A DNA stretch of 64,000 nucleotides from Propionispora hippei DSM 15287 (GTDB taxonomy: Bacteria > Bacillota > Negativicutes > Propionisporales > Propionisporaceae). The notes beneath the pieces were generated by a model that saw only the letters and a program-made list of their open reading frames with translations, made no database searches and was not told where the DNA came from. How positions within the stretch are numbered: the first letter of the stretch is position 1; every line of letters begins with the position of its first letter. Positions 1 to 8,665 of the stretch are shown here, piece after piece. The DNA lies in NCBI RefSeq assembly GCF_900141835.1, contig NZ_FQZD01000008.1, positions 62,001 through 126,000 on the forward strand. The letters are read 5' to 3'. A program made the position numbers and the translations under genes.

Positions 1-717
1 CATGGAACTGTTTTTCTCACATTGCGGTTGGATCGCCGCTTTATACCGCAGGTCGGAAGGATCGGCCTCACTACCAGTAAGTATGCATTGCTCTTGTCCG
101 TGGGATTTATCATCCTGTCATTCCTGTATACTGACCTGGCAGCAAGGCTTGTGCCTGCACCGGCCCTGGCTGTACTATTTCTAGCGTTGCTTCTTTGCTA
201 CCGGCGTTTACAGAAGCAGCAATATGCACTTAGTTTTATGTTTAGTGCCGCTGCTATTATTTCTGCTGTTTCTGCCATCTTTACCGGGCTGTTTCCCAGG
301 TTGATCGTGTCCAGTTTGGACCCTGATTGGAGTCTCACGGTTTATAACTCGGCTTCTAACCCTTTAACCTTACAACTTATGGCTGGCACAATGGCAATCA
401 CGTTACCTGTTGTGCTGGCACTCGAGGTTTGGAAATATCACATCTTCCGGGAAAGGGTATCTGTCAACACTTCTGATATTGAGTCGCTATTATGGGAACA
501 ATTGTATTGTCAATTGCAGAAAATAAGAACTCATTTAGGCAATCTCCTTACTGTTATCAGTAAAGGAAAGAAAGTATTAGACAGCAATGTGTTAAGGCTC
601 GACAAAGCTCCGGCAACAGCGATGGCAAAGGAGCTACAGGAATTTCGCGAGTTAATACGATACGGCCATCAAGTGGCAAACCTAATCGCCAGAATGATAA
701 GTATGTTGAGGAAGTAA
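1..717 (+). CDS. cydB: Cytochrome bd ubiquinol oxidase subunit II, C-terminal part, with extra tail
   Basis: The 5' end lies outside the window; reading frame 1 is open from base 1 to the TAA at 715-717 (238 codons visible). Residues up to about 155 carry the hallmarks of the CydB C-terminal half: the HGTVFLTLR helix end, hydrophobic helices, and the conserved FPRLIVSSLDPDWSLTVYN loop before the last membrane helix. CydB with CydA forms the membrane quinol oxidase that reduces O2 at high affinity, used by many anaerobes for oxygen defence. CydB normally ends a few residues after the YHIFRERV-like segment; here about 85 further, mostly hydrophilic and helical residues follow, ending MISMLRK. 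The family call is firm; the tail is unexplained (a late frameshift or true extension cannot be separated without the homologues). Confidence 0.85.
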   Translation, partial: HGTVFLTLRLDRRFIPQVGRIGLTTSKYALLLSVGFIILSFLYTDLAARLVPAPALAVLFLALLLCYRRLQKQQYALSFMFSAAAIISAVSAIFTGLFPRLIVSSLDPDWSLTVYNSASNPLTLQLMAGTMAITLPVVLALEVWKYHIFRERVSVNTSDIESLLWEQLYCQLQKIRTHLGNLLTVISKGKKVLDSNVLRLDKAPATAMAKELQEFRELIRYGHQVANLIARMISMLRK

Positions 718-858
718 TATTTCTTTTCTCTGTTGCTTGTTGTTCTTATAATAGCCGTTCCTGAACGTTAATCCTTTGCTCTCCTACCGGTTGATTAGGA
801 TACGGGAACAATAAATACGGAATGTATCACAAGGTTAAGCCGAGACTGCCGGTTCAGC

Positions 859-887
859 TTGACAGAGAATAAAAAAGGCAATAAAAT
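859..887 (+). promoter_or_regulatory. Sigma-A promoter of the suf operon
   Basis: TTGACA (859-864), 17-bp spacer, TAAAAT (882-887), about 125 bp upstream of the sufC start. This is a near-consensus housekeeping promoter. The transcribed leader of about 120 nt has no obvious strong hairpin; an Fe-S-sensing repressor site is not recognisable by eye. Confidence 0.65.
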
Positions 888-1013
888 AAAGTTAAATCCG
901 AGTAATTCGGTATGAATAGTGTGGATTATTGTGAATTGTGTTACAAATTAATTATAGTAAGGAACTGCTGACTAACTGGCTGTTCCTGATATTCAAGATT
1001 ATGAGGTGAAAAG

Positions 1014-1793
1014 ATGGCAGAAAAACTTTTATCTATTCATGGACTGCGAGCGGCTGTTGACGGTAAGGAAATTTTAAAGGGGCTGGATCTGGAGATTAAT
1101 AAGGGTGAGGTCCATGTGATTATGGGGCCTAACGGTTCCGGTAAGACTACGCTGGTTAACCTGATTATGGGGCAGCCGCGCTATGAAAAGACGGCTGGCT
1201 CTATTTTGTTTGAAGGCGAAGATATTAGCGAGTTGAAAATTCATGAGCGGGCCCGCAAGGGGATTTTTCTTTCTTTCCAAAACCCGGAGGAGATTCCCGG
1301 CATTACCGTGGAAAACCTGATCCGAACCGCCCAGAGTGCTGTAACCGGGGAAACGGTCCGAGTCATGGCCTTTAAGAAAAAACTACATAAGACGATGGAA
1401 GCGTTGCAGATGAATGATAGCTATGCGACGCGCCATGTAAATGTGGGATTTTCCGGCGGCGAAAAGAAGCGCAATGAGATTTTGCAAATGATGATGCTCA
1501 ATCCCAAACTAGCCTTGCTGGACGAAACCGATTCCGGTCTGGATGTCGATGCCGTGCGCATTGTTTCCGCCGGCGTGCGTCAGTTTAAAAATGAGCATAA
1601 TGCTGTTCTGATCATTACCCATAACACCAAAATTCTGGAACAATTGCAGGTTGACCGGGTGCATGTACTCTTAAACGGTCAGATTATCCGGACCGGCGAT
1701 GCCAGTTTGGTGGAACAGATCAATGAACAGGGCTATGCGCCGTTGGTCGAAGCGCGATGTAGGAACGGGGAAACGGAAAAAGACTACGCGTAA
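1014..1793 (+). CDS. sufC: Fe-S cluster assembly ATPase SufC
   Basis: ABC-type ATPase of 259 aa, the usual SufC length. Walker A GPNGSGKTT at about 38-46, Q-loop FQNPEE near 89, signature FSGGEKKR at 146-153, Walker B LALLDE at 166-171 and H-loop ITHN at 201-204 are all intact. SufC is cytosolic and drives conformational change of the SufBC2D scaffold on which Fe-S clusters are built. First gene of a sufC-B-D-S-U operon, the Firmicute order. The start ATG follows the AT-rich leader with GAGGTGAAAAG as ribosome binding site. Confidence 0.97.
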   Translation: MAEKLLSIHGLRAAVDGKEILKGLDLEINKGEVHVIMGPNGSGKTTLVNLIMGQPRYEKTAGSILFEGEDISELKIHERARKGIFLSFQNPEEIPGITVENLIRTAQSAVTGETVRVMAFKKKLHKTMEALQMNDSYATRHVNVGFSGGEKKRNEILQMMMLNPKLALLDETDSGLDVDAVRIVSAGVRQFKNEHNAVLIITHNTKILEQLQVDRVHVLLNGQIIRTGDASLVEQINEQGYAPLVEARCRNGETEKDYA

Positions 1794-1819
1794 TGCGGGG
1801 AGCGGGGTGAAACGAAACT

Positions 1820-3226
1820 ATGGATAAGAAAAAGACCGCCGTCGCAGACATTGAGCGAGGGCTATACGATATAAAAAATGAGGACCGGGCTCGTTACAAA
1901 GCGGCTAAGGGTCTGACGGCTGAAATCGTCCTGGATATTTCCCGCGAGAAGCGGGACCCGGAATGGATGCGTGATTTCCGTCTGCAGGCGCTGGAGATTT
2001 ACTCGAAGACGCCGTTGCCGTCCTGGGGGCCTTCCTTACAGGAACTGGACATGGATAACATTGTGACTTATGTTCGCCCCGATACGGAAATGAAGGGGAA
2101 TTGGCGGGAGGTTCCCGATGATATTAAAAATACCTTTGAACGGTTGGGTATCCCTCAGGCTGAGCAAGAATCACTGGCCGGTGTCGGCGCCCAGTACGAT
2201 TCCGAGGTGGTATACCATAACGTTAAGCAGGAACTGGTGAAGCAGGGTGTCGTGTATACCGATATGGAAAGCGCCCTGCGGGAACACGAGGATTTGGTGA
2301 AAAAGCACTTCATGAAGCTGGTCACGCCCCGGGACCATAAGTTTGTCGCCCTCCACGGCGCCGTATGGTCAGGCGGTTCCTTTGTTTACGTGCCGCCGGG
2401 AGTTGAAGTTGACATTCCCCTCCAGTCCTATTTCCGTCTGAATGCCCCGGGAGCGGGGCAGTTCGAGCATACCCTGATTATTGTGGATAAGGGGGCCAAG
2501 CTGCATTTTATTGAAGGCTGTTCGGCACCCAAATATAATGTGACCAACCTGCATGCCGGCTGTGTGGAGCTCTATGTCGGTGAAGGCGCCAGCCTGCGCT
2601 ATTCGACCATCGAAAACTGGTCGCGCAATATGCTGAATTTAAATACCAAGCGGGCTGTTGTTGAGAAAAACGGTTTAATCGAATGGGTGTCAGGCTCTTT
2701 CGGCTCCAAGATTTCCATGCTCTATCCCCGCAGCATTTTGAAAGGGGAAGGGGCCAGGGCGGAATTCAATGGAGTTACCTTTGCCGCCGAAGGCCAGCAT
2801 CTGGATACCGGAGCGGCCGTAATTCACGCCGCCCCCTATACTTCCTCCAACATCAGTTCCCGTTCCATCGCCAAGGGTGGCGGTGTTGCCACTTACCGAG
2901 GTGCTATCAAGGTGGCTCCCCAGGCCCACCACGTCAAGTCGTCGGTCAACTGTGAGTCGCTGATGCTGGACGATTTGTCCCGGTCGGATACGCTGCCGGT
3001 CATTGATGTCCAGCAGGATGAGGTGGATATCGGCCATGAAGCGAAGATCGGCCGGATCAGCGAGGAGGCCGTTTTTTATCTTATGAGCCGCGGCATCAGC
3101 GAGGAAGAAGCCAAGGCCATGATTGTACGGGGCTTTGTGGAACCGGTCGCCAAGGAACTGCCTTTGGAATATGCCGTGGAAATGAACAATTTGATCAATA
3201 TGGAACTGGAAGGGGCCATTGGCTAA
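1820..3226 (+). CDS. sufB: Fe-S cluster scaffold protein SufB
   Basis: 468 aa, standard length for SufB. The central and C-terminal parts form the typical SufB/SufD beta-helix core (runs such as VKSSVNCESLMLDDLSRSDT and the C-terminal helical stretch with MSRGISEEEAKAMIVRGFVEP). SufB is the main scaffold subunit of SufBC2D and accepts persulfide sulfur. It lies 26 bp after sufC and 11 bp before sufD, so it is surely co-transcribed. Start ATG is preceded by a GGGGTGAAAC ribosome binding site. Confidence 0.97.
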   Translation: MDKKKTAVADIERGLYDIKNEDRARYKAAKGLTAEIVLDISREKRDPEWMRDFRLQALEIYSKTPLPSWGPSLQELDMDNIVTYVRPDTEMKGNWREVPDDIKNTFERLGIPQAEQESLAGVGAQYDSEVVYHNVKQELVKQGVVYTDMESALREHEDLVKKHFMKLVTPRDHKFVALHGAVWSGGSFVYVPPGVEVDIPLQSYFRLNAPGAGQFEHTLIIVDKGAKLHFIEGCSAPKYNVTNLHAGCVELYVGEGASLRYSTIENWSRNMLNLNTKRAVVEKNGLIEWVSGSFGSKISMLYPRSILKGEGARAEFNGVTFAAEGQHLDTGAAVIHAAPYTSSNISSRSIAKGGGVATYRGAIKVAPQAHHVKSSVNCESLMLDDLSRSDTLPVIDVQQDEVDIGHEAKIGRISEEAVFYLMSRGISEEEAKAMIVRGFVEPVAKELPLEYAVEMNNLINMELEGAIG

Positions 3227-3237
3227 GAGGTGAGGAC

Positions 3238-4344
3238 ATGGAAAAACATAATGAGATAGTAAATGCGATTCCGGTGCGGACCTGGAATTGGCTGGGTGTC
3301 AATGAAACGGCGATGCCTGTTGCTTTTCCGGTCGTCAAGGCTTATCGCAAGCAGCCACTGGTTCTGACCGGGGGAAAATCGGTAACCATCACATCCCTCA
3401 AAGACAGTCAGGCTCAACTGCAACAGTTGGGGCCACTGCCCAAGGCCGGTGTCAGTGGCACTATGAACCGCCTGGTGGCGGAACATACCAACAGCGGATA
3501 CTTTATTGAAACGGTGGCAGGACAGAAATGTCAGAATCCGCTGGTTTTGCAGTATCATCTGGATGAGGCTGATCCGGTGCTGGTGGACCGGCAGGTCATC
3601 CTGGCCCGGGAAAACAGTGAAATCACGGTGGTCATCCGTTATACCTCCCAGGCCGGTACAGCCGCCTATCATAGCGGCATAACTCAGGTCGTTGCCCTGG
3701 CCGGTGCGGTAGTGCATCTGGTCAAGGTGCAGCTTTTGGCCGATGATGCTTACCACATGGATGCCGTAGGTGTTGTCAGTGGCGATAACGGACAGGCGGA
3801 CTGTACGTTGGTCGAACTGGGAGCCTGCCAGACCATTACCAATTGCCAGACTCAACTGATGGGTGCCCACAGCGCCGGGAGCATTCAGTCCATCTACTTT
3901 GGTGATAAAGACCGCAGTATTGATATCAATCATGTCCTGACTCATCAGGCCCGGCAGTCGGTAGGCGAGATCAAAGCCCGTGGGGCGCTGCTGGACCGGA
4001 GCCGGAAGATATTCCGCGGTACGCTGGACTTTCTGAAGGGTGCCCGCGGTGCCAAGGGTAAAGAAGAAGAATATGCCGTATTGCTCAGCCCCGATGTACG
4101 CAACTGGTCGGTGCCGCTGATGCTGTGCGGTGAAGAATCCGTAGAAGGCCAGCACGCCGCCAGTGCCGGCAAAGTAGATGAAAATAAGCTGTTTTATCTA
4201 ATGAGCCGGGGTCTTAGCGAGAACGAAGCGAAAAAGCTGATTATTGAGGCCTCCTTTGAACCCATCCTGGCCCGGATACCGGTTGAGCAGTTAAAAGAAG
4301 AAATTTCGTCCTATGTGAAAGGGAGGCTAGCCTATGTCCAGTAA
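3238..4344 (+). CDS. sufD: Fe-S cluster assembly protein SufD
   Basis: 368 aa protein paralogous to SufB, with the beta-helix core and the shared C-terminal module (LMSRGLSENEAKKLIIEASFEPIL). It partners SufB and SufC in the scaffold complex and is needed for iron acquisition. Start ATG has AGAGGTGAGGAC just upstream. The 3' end overlaps sufS by 11 bp, indicating translational coupling. Confidence 0.95.
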   Translation: MEKHNEIVNAIPVRTWNWLGVNETAMPVAFPVVKAYRKQPLVLTGGKSVTITSLKDSQAQLQQLGPLPKAGVSGTMNRLVAEHTNSGYFIETVAGQKCQNPLVLQYHLDEADPVLVDRQVILARENSEITVVIRYTSQAGTAAYHSGITQVVALAGAVVHLVKVQLLADDAYHMDAVGVVSGDNGQADCTLVELGACQTITNCQTQLMGAHSAGSIQSIYFGDKDRSIDINHVLTHQARQSVGEIKARGALLDRSRKIFRGTLDFLKGARGAKGKEEEYAVLLSPDVRNWSVPLMLCGEESVEGQHAASAGKVDENKLFYLMSRGLSENEAKKLIIEASFEPILARIPVEQLKEEISSYVKGRLAYVQ

Positions 4345-5563
4345 CTATCAAAAAGACTTTCCACTGCTCAAGCAGACCACGGCAAATGGCAAGCGCTTGG
4401 TTTACCTTGACAACGGAGCCACAACCCAAAAGCCCTTATCGGTCATTCAGGCGCTGGAAGGCTATTATGGCACGTCCAATGCCAATCCTCACCGGGGCGC
4501 CTATGGGCTGAGTGTGAAGGCGACCGAACTGTACGAAAATGCCCGGGAGAAAGTCCGCCAATTTTTGGGGGCAGCCAAAACAGAGGAGATTATTTTCACT
4601 AAAAACGCCACCGAATCGCTTAATCTGATTGCCTACAGCTATGGCCTGCAGTTTATCGAAGCAGGTGATGAAATCGTGCTGTCCATCGCCGAGCATCACA
4701 GCAATATGGTGCCCTGGCAACAGGTGGCTAAGGCGCGCGGCGCTGTGCTGAAATACATGTATGTCAATGCCGACGGCGTGTTGCCGGAGGAGGAAATCGA
4801 GTCGAAAATTACGGCGAAGACCAAGCTGGTGGCGGTGACTCATGTATCCAATGTGCTGGGGATTGTCAACCCGATCCGGCGGATTGCCGCTAAGGCTCAC
4901 TCGGTTGGGGCTGTGATTGTGGTGGATGGCGCGCAGAGCGTGCCCCATTTGGCAGTAAATGTCCGGGAACTGGATGTGGACTTTTTTGTTTTCTCAGGTC
5001 ATAAAATGCTGGCACCCATGGGCATCGGTGTTTTATACGGCCGGGAGGAGCTGCTGGAGGCTATGCCGCCTTTTCTCTGCGGCGGCGATATGATCGAGTA
5101 TGTGGAGGAGCAGGATACCACCTTTGCGCCGCTGCCGGCCAAGTTTGAGGCAGGGACGCAGAATGTGGGCGGTGCCGTAGGATTGACGGCCGCTATTGAG
5201 TATCTGGAGCAAACCGGTCTGGATGTCATCGAACGGGAAGAACGGGAACTGGTCCGCTATGCGGTGGAAAAGCTGCAGCAATTGCCCTATATTACATTGT
5301 ATGGCTGCGGTGATCTGACGAATAAAACCGGGGTGATTTCCTTTAATGTCAAGGATGTACATCCCCATGATGTGTCCACCATTCTGGATGCCGATGGGAT
5401 TGCCATCCGGGCCGGCCATCACTGTGCCCACCCTCTGATGCATTACCTGGGCGTCAATGCCACCTGCCGGGCCAGCCTTTATTTTTATAATACCCGCGAA
5501 GATGTGGATGCGTTGCTTGACAGCCTAAGCCGGGTGAGAGGAGTGCTGGGCTATGGATCTTAG
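4334..5563 (+). CDS. sufS: Cysteine desulfurase SufS
   Basis: 409 aa, fold-type I PLP enzyme, group II cysteine desulfurase. It removes sulfur from L-cysteine, giving alanine and an enzyme persulfide that is handed to SufU. PLP-binding Lys224 sits in SGHKMLAP and the persulfide-forming Cys364 in RAGHHCAHPLM; AEHHSN near 120 is the PLP-stacking His region. It overlaps sufD by 11 bp and sufU by 11 bp, so the three are translationally coupled. Confidence 0.97.
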   Translation: MSSNYQKDFPLLKQTTANGKRLVYLDNGATTQKPLSVIQALEGYYGTSNANPHRGAYGLSVKATELYENAREKVRQFLGAAKTEEIIFTKNATESLNLIAYSYGLQFIEAGDEIVLSIAEHHSNMVPWQQVAKARGAVLKYMYVNADGVLPEEEIESKITAKTKLVAVTHVSNVLGIVNPIRRIAAKAHSVGAVIVVDGAQSVPHLAVNVRELDVDFFVFSGHKMLAPMGIGVLYGREELLEAMPPFLCGGDMIEYVEEQDTTFAPLPAKFEAGTQNVGGAVGLTAAIEYLEQTGLDVIEREERELVRYAVEKLQQLPYITLYGCGDLTNKTGVISFNVKDVHPHDVSTILDADGIAIRAGHHCAHPLMHYLGVNATCRASLYFYNTREDVDALLDSLSRVRGVLGYGS

Positions 5564-5984
5564 TGAAATTTATACGGAGATTATTGCCGAACACAGCAAG
5601 TCGCTCCGCAATAAAAAGCACATGGACAATCCCACGGTGACGTTAAAGGGGCGCAATCCCAGTTGCGGCGATGAAATTGAGCTGGAGCTTAAGCTGGAGA
5701 ACGGAGTGATCCGGGACGCCCTGTTTACCGGCGTGGGCTGCGCCATATCCCAGGCTTCGACTTCCATGATGATTGATCTGATCCGGGGACAGACGGTAGA
5801 AAAAGCCCAGGAACTGATTGATACCTTTCTGGGCATGATCAAACGGGAGATCACCGATGACGAGCAATTGGAAGTACTGGATGAGGCGGCAGCGCTGAAA
5901 AATATCTCCAACATGCCGGCCCGCGTCAAATGTGCCGTGCTGTCCTGGCATACGTTGGAGGACGGTATTAAAAAGTCCCGCTGA
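5553..5984 (+). CDS. sufU: Zinc-dependent sulfurtransferase SufU
   Basis: 143 aa IscU-like protein of the SufU type. Cys38 (NPSCGDE) with Asp40, Cys63 (GVGCAISQAS) and Cys127 (VKCAVLSW) form the zinc site and sulfur-accepting cysteine. SufU takes persulfide sulfur from SufS and passes it to SufBCD; it replaces SufE in Firmicutes. Last gene of the operon, followed by a terminator at 6019-6080. Confidence 0.96.
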   Translation: MDLSEIYTEIIAEHSKSLRNKKHMDNPTVTLKGRNPSCGDEIELELKLENGVIRDALFTGVGCAISQASTSMMIDLIRGQTVEKAQELIDTFLGMIKREITDDEQLEVLDEAAALKNISNMPARVKCAVLSWHTLEDGIKKSR

Positions 5985-6018
5985 CGGCCAGGTGGGGAGA
6001 GAAGCAAATAAAAGTATA

Positions 6019-6080
6019 AAGGCCAGAAAATAAAGACCGGTATCTTAGGTGCCTGTCAATATTTTCTGGCCTTATTTAGT
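6019..6080 (+). terminator. Terminator of the suf operon
   Basis: Perfect 12-bp inverted repeat GGCCAGAAAATA (6021-6032) and TATTTTCTGGCC (6060-6071), extended by AA/TT, enclosing about 27 nt, followed by TTATTTAGTTTTTA. Position directly after sufU fits rho-independent termination. Confidence 0.7.
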
Positions 6081-6219
6081 TTTTATAAAGTAATGAAACC
6101 GTGATCTACTAAACAGTCTGTTAGATGAGATAGAGTGTTCTATCTGGAAATTTTATGTTAAAATTATTATAGGCTGTCAGGGAACGGTTGGCTACTCCCG
6201 TGAAAAGGGGGTGGTGCCT

Positions 6220-6294
6220 ATGACCACATATGAAGCGTTATCATTTGCTGTTGCATTTGCTACGTTGATTGTTTTGGTCATAAAAAGCAAATAA
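6220..6294 (+). CDS. Holin-like type I toxin peptide, 24 aa
   Basis: Encodes MTTYEALSFAVAFATLIVL followed by VIKSK: one hydrophobic membrane helix with a basic tail. The start M(S/T)TYEALS is characteristic of the Firmicute holin-like toxin family (Hol_Tox), relatives of TxpA/BsrG-type membrane toxins; most members are somewhat longer. The ribosome binding site AAAGGGGGTGG lies just upstream in a sequence (GGCTAC...GGTGGTGCCTATG) typical of these genes. The stop codon sits inside a bidirectional hairpin, and a minus-strand promoter beyond it can make an antisense RNA over the 3' end. Toxicity is inferred from family and layout, not shown. Confidence 0.75.
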   Translation: MTTYEALSFAVAFATLIVLVIKSK

Positions 6295-6324
6295 CCGCTC
6301 CCTGCCCAAAGGTTAGCGGTTATT
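6290..6324. terminator. Bidirectional terminator shared by toxin mRNA and antisense RNA
   Basis: AATAACCGCT (6290-6299) pairs with AGCGGTTATT (6315-6324). On the plus strand it ends the toxin mRNA; on the minus strand it is followed by TTGCTTTTTA, a good T-run for ending the antisense transcript. The overlap with the toxin stop codon is the classic layout of txpA/RatA-like pairs. Confidence 0.6.
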
Positions 6325-6366
6325 TCTTAACTACTTAATTTTGGTCAACCGTTTCCGGTTGCAGCC

Positions 6367-6402
6367 TAGGGTTGGTATGTTAGCGCATGCCGACCCTTTT
6401 TA
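6367..6402 (+). terminator. Plus-strand hairpin with T-run
   Basis: AGGGTTGGTATG pairs with CATGCCGACCCT (two G-T wobbles), loop TTAGCG, followed by TTTTTATAT. It would stop any plus-strand read-through from the toxin unit, or trim the toxin mRNA at a second site. Confidence 0.5.
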
Positions 6403-6409
6403 TATATTC

Positions 6410-6439
6410 ATTATAACCTATCTTAAAAAGAATATGCAA
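6410..6439 (-). promoter_or_regulatory. Minus-strand sigma-A promoter for the antisense RNA
   Basis: Read on the minus strand: TTGCAT (6439-6434), 18-bp spacer, TATAAT (6415-6410). The only downstream transcription unit on that strand is the stretch opposite the 24-aa toxin gene, so the promoter supports an antitoxin RNA. Confidence 0.6.
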
Positions 6440-6710
6440 GTTTTAACGTTGTTTTTCCGGGTTTCGCCTGCCGGAAAAAATGCACCCGATTTCTATGGCT
6501 AGTGGATAATTTTATTGCTTCTTAGCCATGCTGTGGGTGTGTGAAACTGAATTACAGCACCTTCAAGCACCAGGCGATCAGCCTTTGGACCAGAACATCG
6601 ATGTATTGTTACATAGCTTGCAGCTTTTGGTCGTACTGTGTGTTACAATGTAAAGGTAAAAGTTTTGCCTTACAGGGGCAAACTATACCATGGGTGGTTT
6701 GAAGAACTTA

Positions 6711-6867
6711 GTGATCTGTCCACTCTGAAATCATAATGACTTCACGGGCCTTTTTCCCGCTATGCTTTGTTGTCATCGGCTACCTATGCCCATAGGTGCG
6801 TCGCCTATGCCTTGCCTTGCGAAAAAATCCTGCGAATTCTTTTACGCTTTCAAAGTAGACAGACCAC
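6711..6867. repeat. Foldback repeat element, family B, copy 1
   Basis: Imperfect 20-bp terminal inverted repeats: GTGATCTGTCCACTCTGAA at 6711 and its near-complement ending TAGACAGACCAC at 6867 (about 16 of 20 match). The interior is rich in imperfect palindromes (CCTATGCCCATAGG and flanks). A related interior, in reverse orientation, lies at 27614-27735. No coding capacity. It separates the toxin unit from fabV. Confidence 0.55.
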
Positions 6868-6906
6868 TGGCCCTGTGATTTTCCAAGACAAGGAGTCGAT
6901 CTTCAT

Positions 6907-8100
6907 ATGATAATCAAACCAAAATTCCGCGGATTTGTTTGTGCTACAGCACATCCCGAGGGCTGTGCATACCTGGTAAAAAAGCAAATACAATATGTGA
7001 AAGCAGAACAGCAGCTCAAGGGGCCTAAACGGGTTCTGGTAATTGGTGCGTCCACCGGCTATGGTCTGGCGTCAAGAATTGTGGCTGCTTTTGGTTGTGG
7101 AGCCAGTACCATCGGCGTTTCTTTGGAGAAGAATGCCCTTCATAACACTACGGCAACCGCCGGGTGGTATAACACGGTCACCTTTGAAAAGGAAGCGGCG
7201 GCAGCCGGGCTGTATTCAAGAAGTATCAACGGAGATGCCTTTTCTAATGAGATCAAGGAAAGAACGATTGAACTAATCAAACAGGACTTAAAAAAGATTG
7301 ATCTGGTTGTATATAGTATCGCTGCTCCCCGCCGGACTGATCCTGCCACCGGTGAAATGAGTTCTTCCGTTATTAAGCCTATTGGTAAGCCTTTCACCAG
7401 CAAAACGATTAATCTGAATTCCCACGACCTTTATGATGTTACCCTGGAGCCGGCCAGTGAAGAGGAAATCAGGCAGACCGTAAAAGTCATGGGGGGCGAG
7501 GACTGGCAGCTTTGGCTGGAGGCGCTGGAAAATGCCGGAGTTTTGGCCGAGGGAGTAAAGACCGTCAGTTATTCTTATATCGGGCCTGAATTGACCTATC
7601 CGATTTATACCGGCGGAACCATCGGCAAGGCTAAGGAACATCTCGTGGCAACGGCAAAATTGCTGAATGATCAACTCAAGGCAATTGGCGGCAAAGCTTT
7701 TGTTTCAGTGAACAAAGCATTAGTCACCCAGGCCAGTGCGGCTATTCCTGTTGTACCGTTATATTTGATGCTGCTCACAAAAGTCATGGAGAGCAAAAAC
7801 ATAAATGAAGACTGTATAGAGCAGATCTATCGCCTCTTTGCTGACAGATTGTATGCGGCGGAGGGGCGTTTAGACGAGACAACGGTGATTCGGATTGATG
7901 ACCGGGAACTGCGGGAAGATGTGCAGGCGGAAGTGCTGCAGCTATGGGAACAGGTCTGTTCGGGTAAGCAGGATGTCAGCGGCGCTGTCGAGCGATTCCG
8001 CAGGGAGTTTCTAAATCTTTTCGGATTTGAATATGAGCATATAGATTATGAACAGGAAAGCGAAGCGGAACAAGGACACTCGCATATCCTGACTTTATAA
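6907..8100 (+). CDS. fabV: Trans-2-enoyl-CoA/ACP reductase FabV
   Basis: 397 aa, the usual FabV/TER length. It reduces the enoyl intermediate with NAD(P)H in fatty-acid synthesis or as trans-2-enoyl-CoA reductase. NAD-binding motif VIGASTGYGLASR at about 45-57; the signature active site is Tyr234-x8-Lys243 in YTGGTIGKAK, the spacing that separates FabV from FabI (x6). FabV is far less triclosan-sensitive than FabI. Start ATG is preceded by AAGGAG at about 10 bp. The gene stands alone between a repeat and a strong terminator. Confidence 0.95.
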   Translation: MIIKPKFRGFVCATAHPEGCAYLVKKQIQYVKAEQQLKGPKRVLVIGASTGYGLASRIVAAFGCGASTIGVSLEKNALHNTTATAGWYNTVTFEKEAAAAGLYSRSINGDAFSNEIKERTIELIKQDLKKIDLVVYSIAAPRRTDPATGEMSSSVIKPIGKPFTSKTINLNSHDLYDVTLEPASEEEIRQTVKVMGGEDWQLWLEALENAGVLAEGVKTVSYSYIGPELTYPIYTGGTIGKAKEHLVATAKLLNDQLKAIGGKAFVSVNKALVTQASAAIPVVPLYLMLLTKVMESKNINEDCIEQIYRLFADRLYAAEGRLDETTVIRIDDRELREDVQAEVLQLWEQVCSGKQDVSGAVERFRREFLNLFGFEYEHIDYEQESEAEQGHSHILTL

Positions 8101-8198
8101 GCTATGCTGTTTTAAGTAACGCAGCCGAACTTTTGACGATTATCGCATTAATGTTTAGTAGGCAGAAAATAGGTAATGCAGTTCATTCTTGTAATGTT

Positions 8199-8251
8199 AA
8201 CCTGCGCGTCTGACCGTATAAAACGGGTCAGTTCGCGCAGGTTTGATTTTT
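8199..8251 (+). terminator. Terminator of fabV
   Basis: AACCTGCGCG (8199-8208) then CTGACC pair with GGTCAG then CGCGCAGGTT (8234-8243), followed by TGATTTTTAT. A long stem with a small internal loop, 100 bp after the fabV stop. Confidence 0.7.
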
Positions 8252-8431
8252 ATGGAGAATATGAAAACTAATCATCTAAAATGCCGGCAGTACCGGATGC
8301 GTAAGTATTGGCAATACACAAAATCCTTAAAATTTGATATTTCTGTTTCGATTAAAATTAACCAAAGTATAACCTGATATTAACATGAGGAGGAAAAGAA
8401 ACATGGTACGCTAAAACAGAGGGTGAGGCGT

Positions 8432-8554
8432 ATGTCGGATAAATTGATCAATAGTTTATTCCTGTTACTGGCGATTGGCTATATGGTCATGTGTTTTTTG
8501 CAATGGAGTATTATTTCTGAGCCTGGTGGCATGTTTGATTTACCTGCATCGTAA
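8432..8554 (+). CDS. Small membrane protein, 40 aa, unknown
   Basis: Starts MSDKLINSLFLLLAIGY and continues through one hydrophobic helix (to about residue 24) into a short polar tail ending DLPAS. A ribosome binding site GAGGGTGAGG lies 5-8 bp upstream. Just before it, AGGAGGAAAAGAAAC leads into a 3-codon frame (ATG GTA CGC TAA) at 8403-8414, which could be a coupling minigene or chance. A strong terminator (8666-8705) closes the unit. No family is recognised; a real small gene seems likely but is not certain. Confidence 0.4.
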   Translation: MSDKLINSLFLLLAIGYMVMCFLQWSIISEPGGMFDLPAS

Positions 8555-8665
8555 AAGTACGGTAAAAAGGGAAAAGCTATGGTGATGGTAACCAATAATC
8601 CGCTCCGGAAAACAACTGGGAAGATCGTCTTGCGGCCTGCTCTGAAGGGGAAACCGGCGTATCAT

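Larger units (their letters stand above)
6283..6403 (-). ncRNA. Probable antisense antitoxin RNA (RatA-like position)
   Basis: Inferred minus-strand RNA of about 120 nt starting a few bases left of the promoter at 6410-6439 and ending at the hairpin 6290-6324. It would be complementary to the 3' part of the toxin mRNA. No protein is encoded. Evidence is the promoter, the terminator and the convergent arrangement; transcription is not shown. Confidence 0.5.

Noticed and set aside
2690-3037. 115-aa open frame on the minus strand inside sufB
   Set aside because: Shadow of sufB codon structure; no ribosome binding site and the plus-strand gene is certain.
6711-6867. Riboswitch or T-box candidate before fabV
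   Set aside because: The structure is a symmetric foldback that recurs at 27.6 kb beside an unrelated gene, so a repeat is the better reading.
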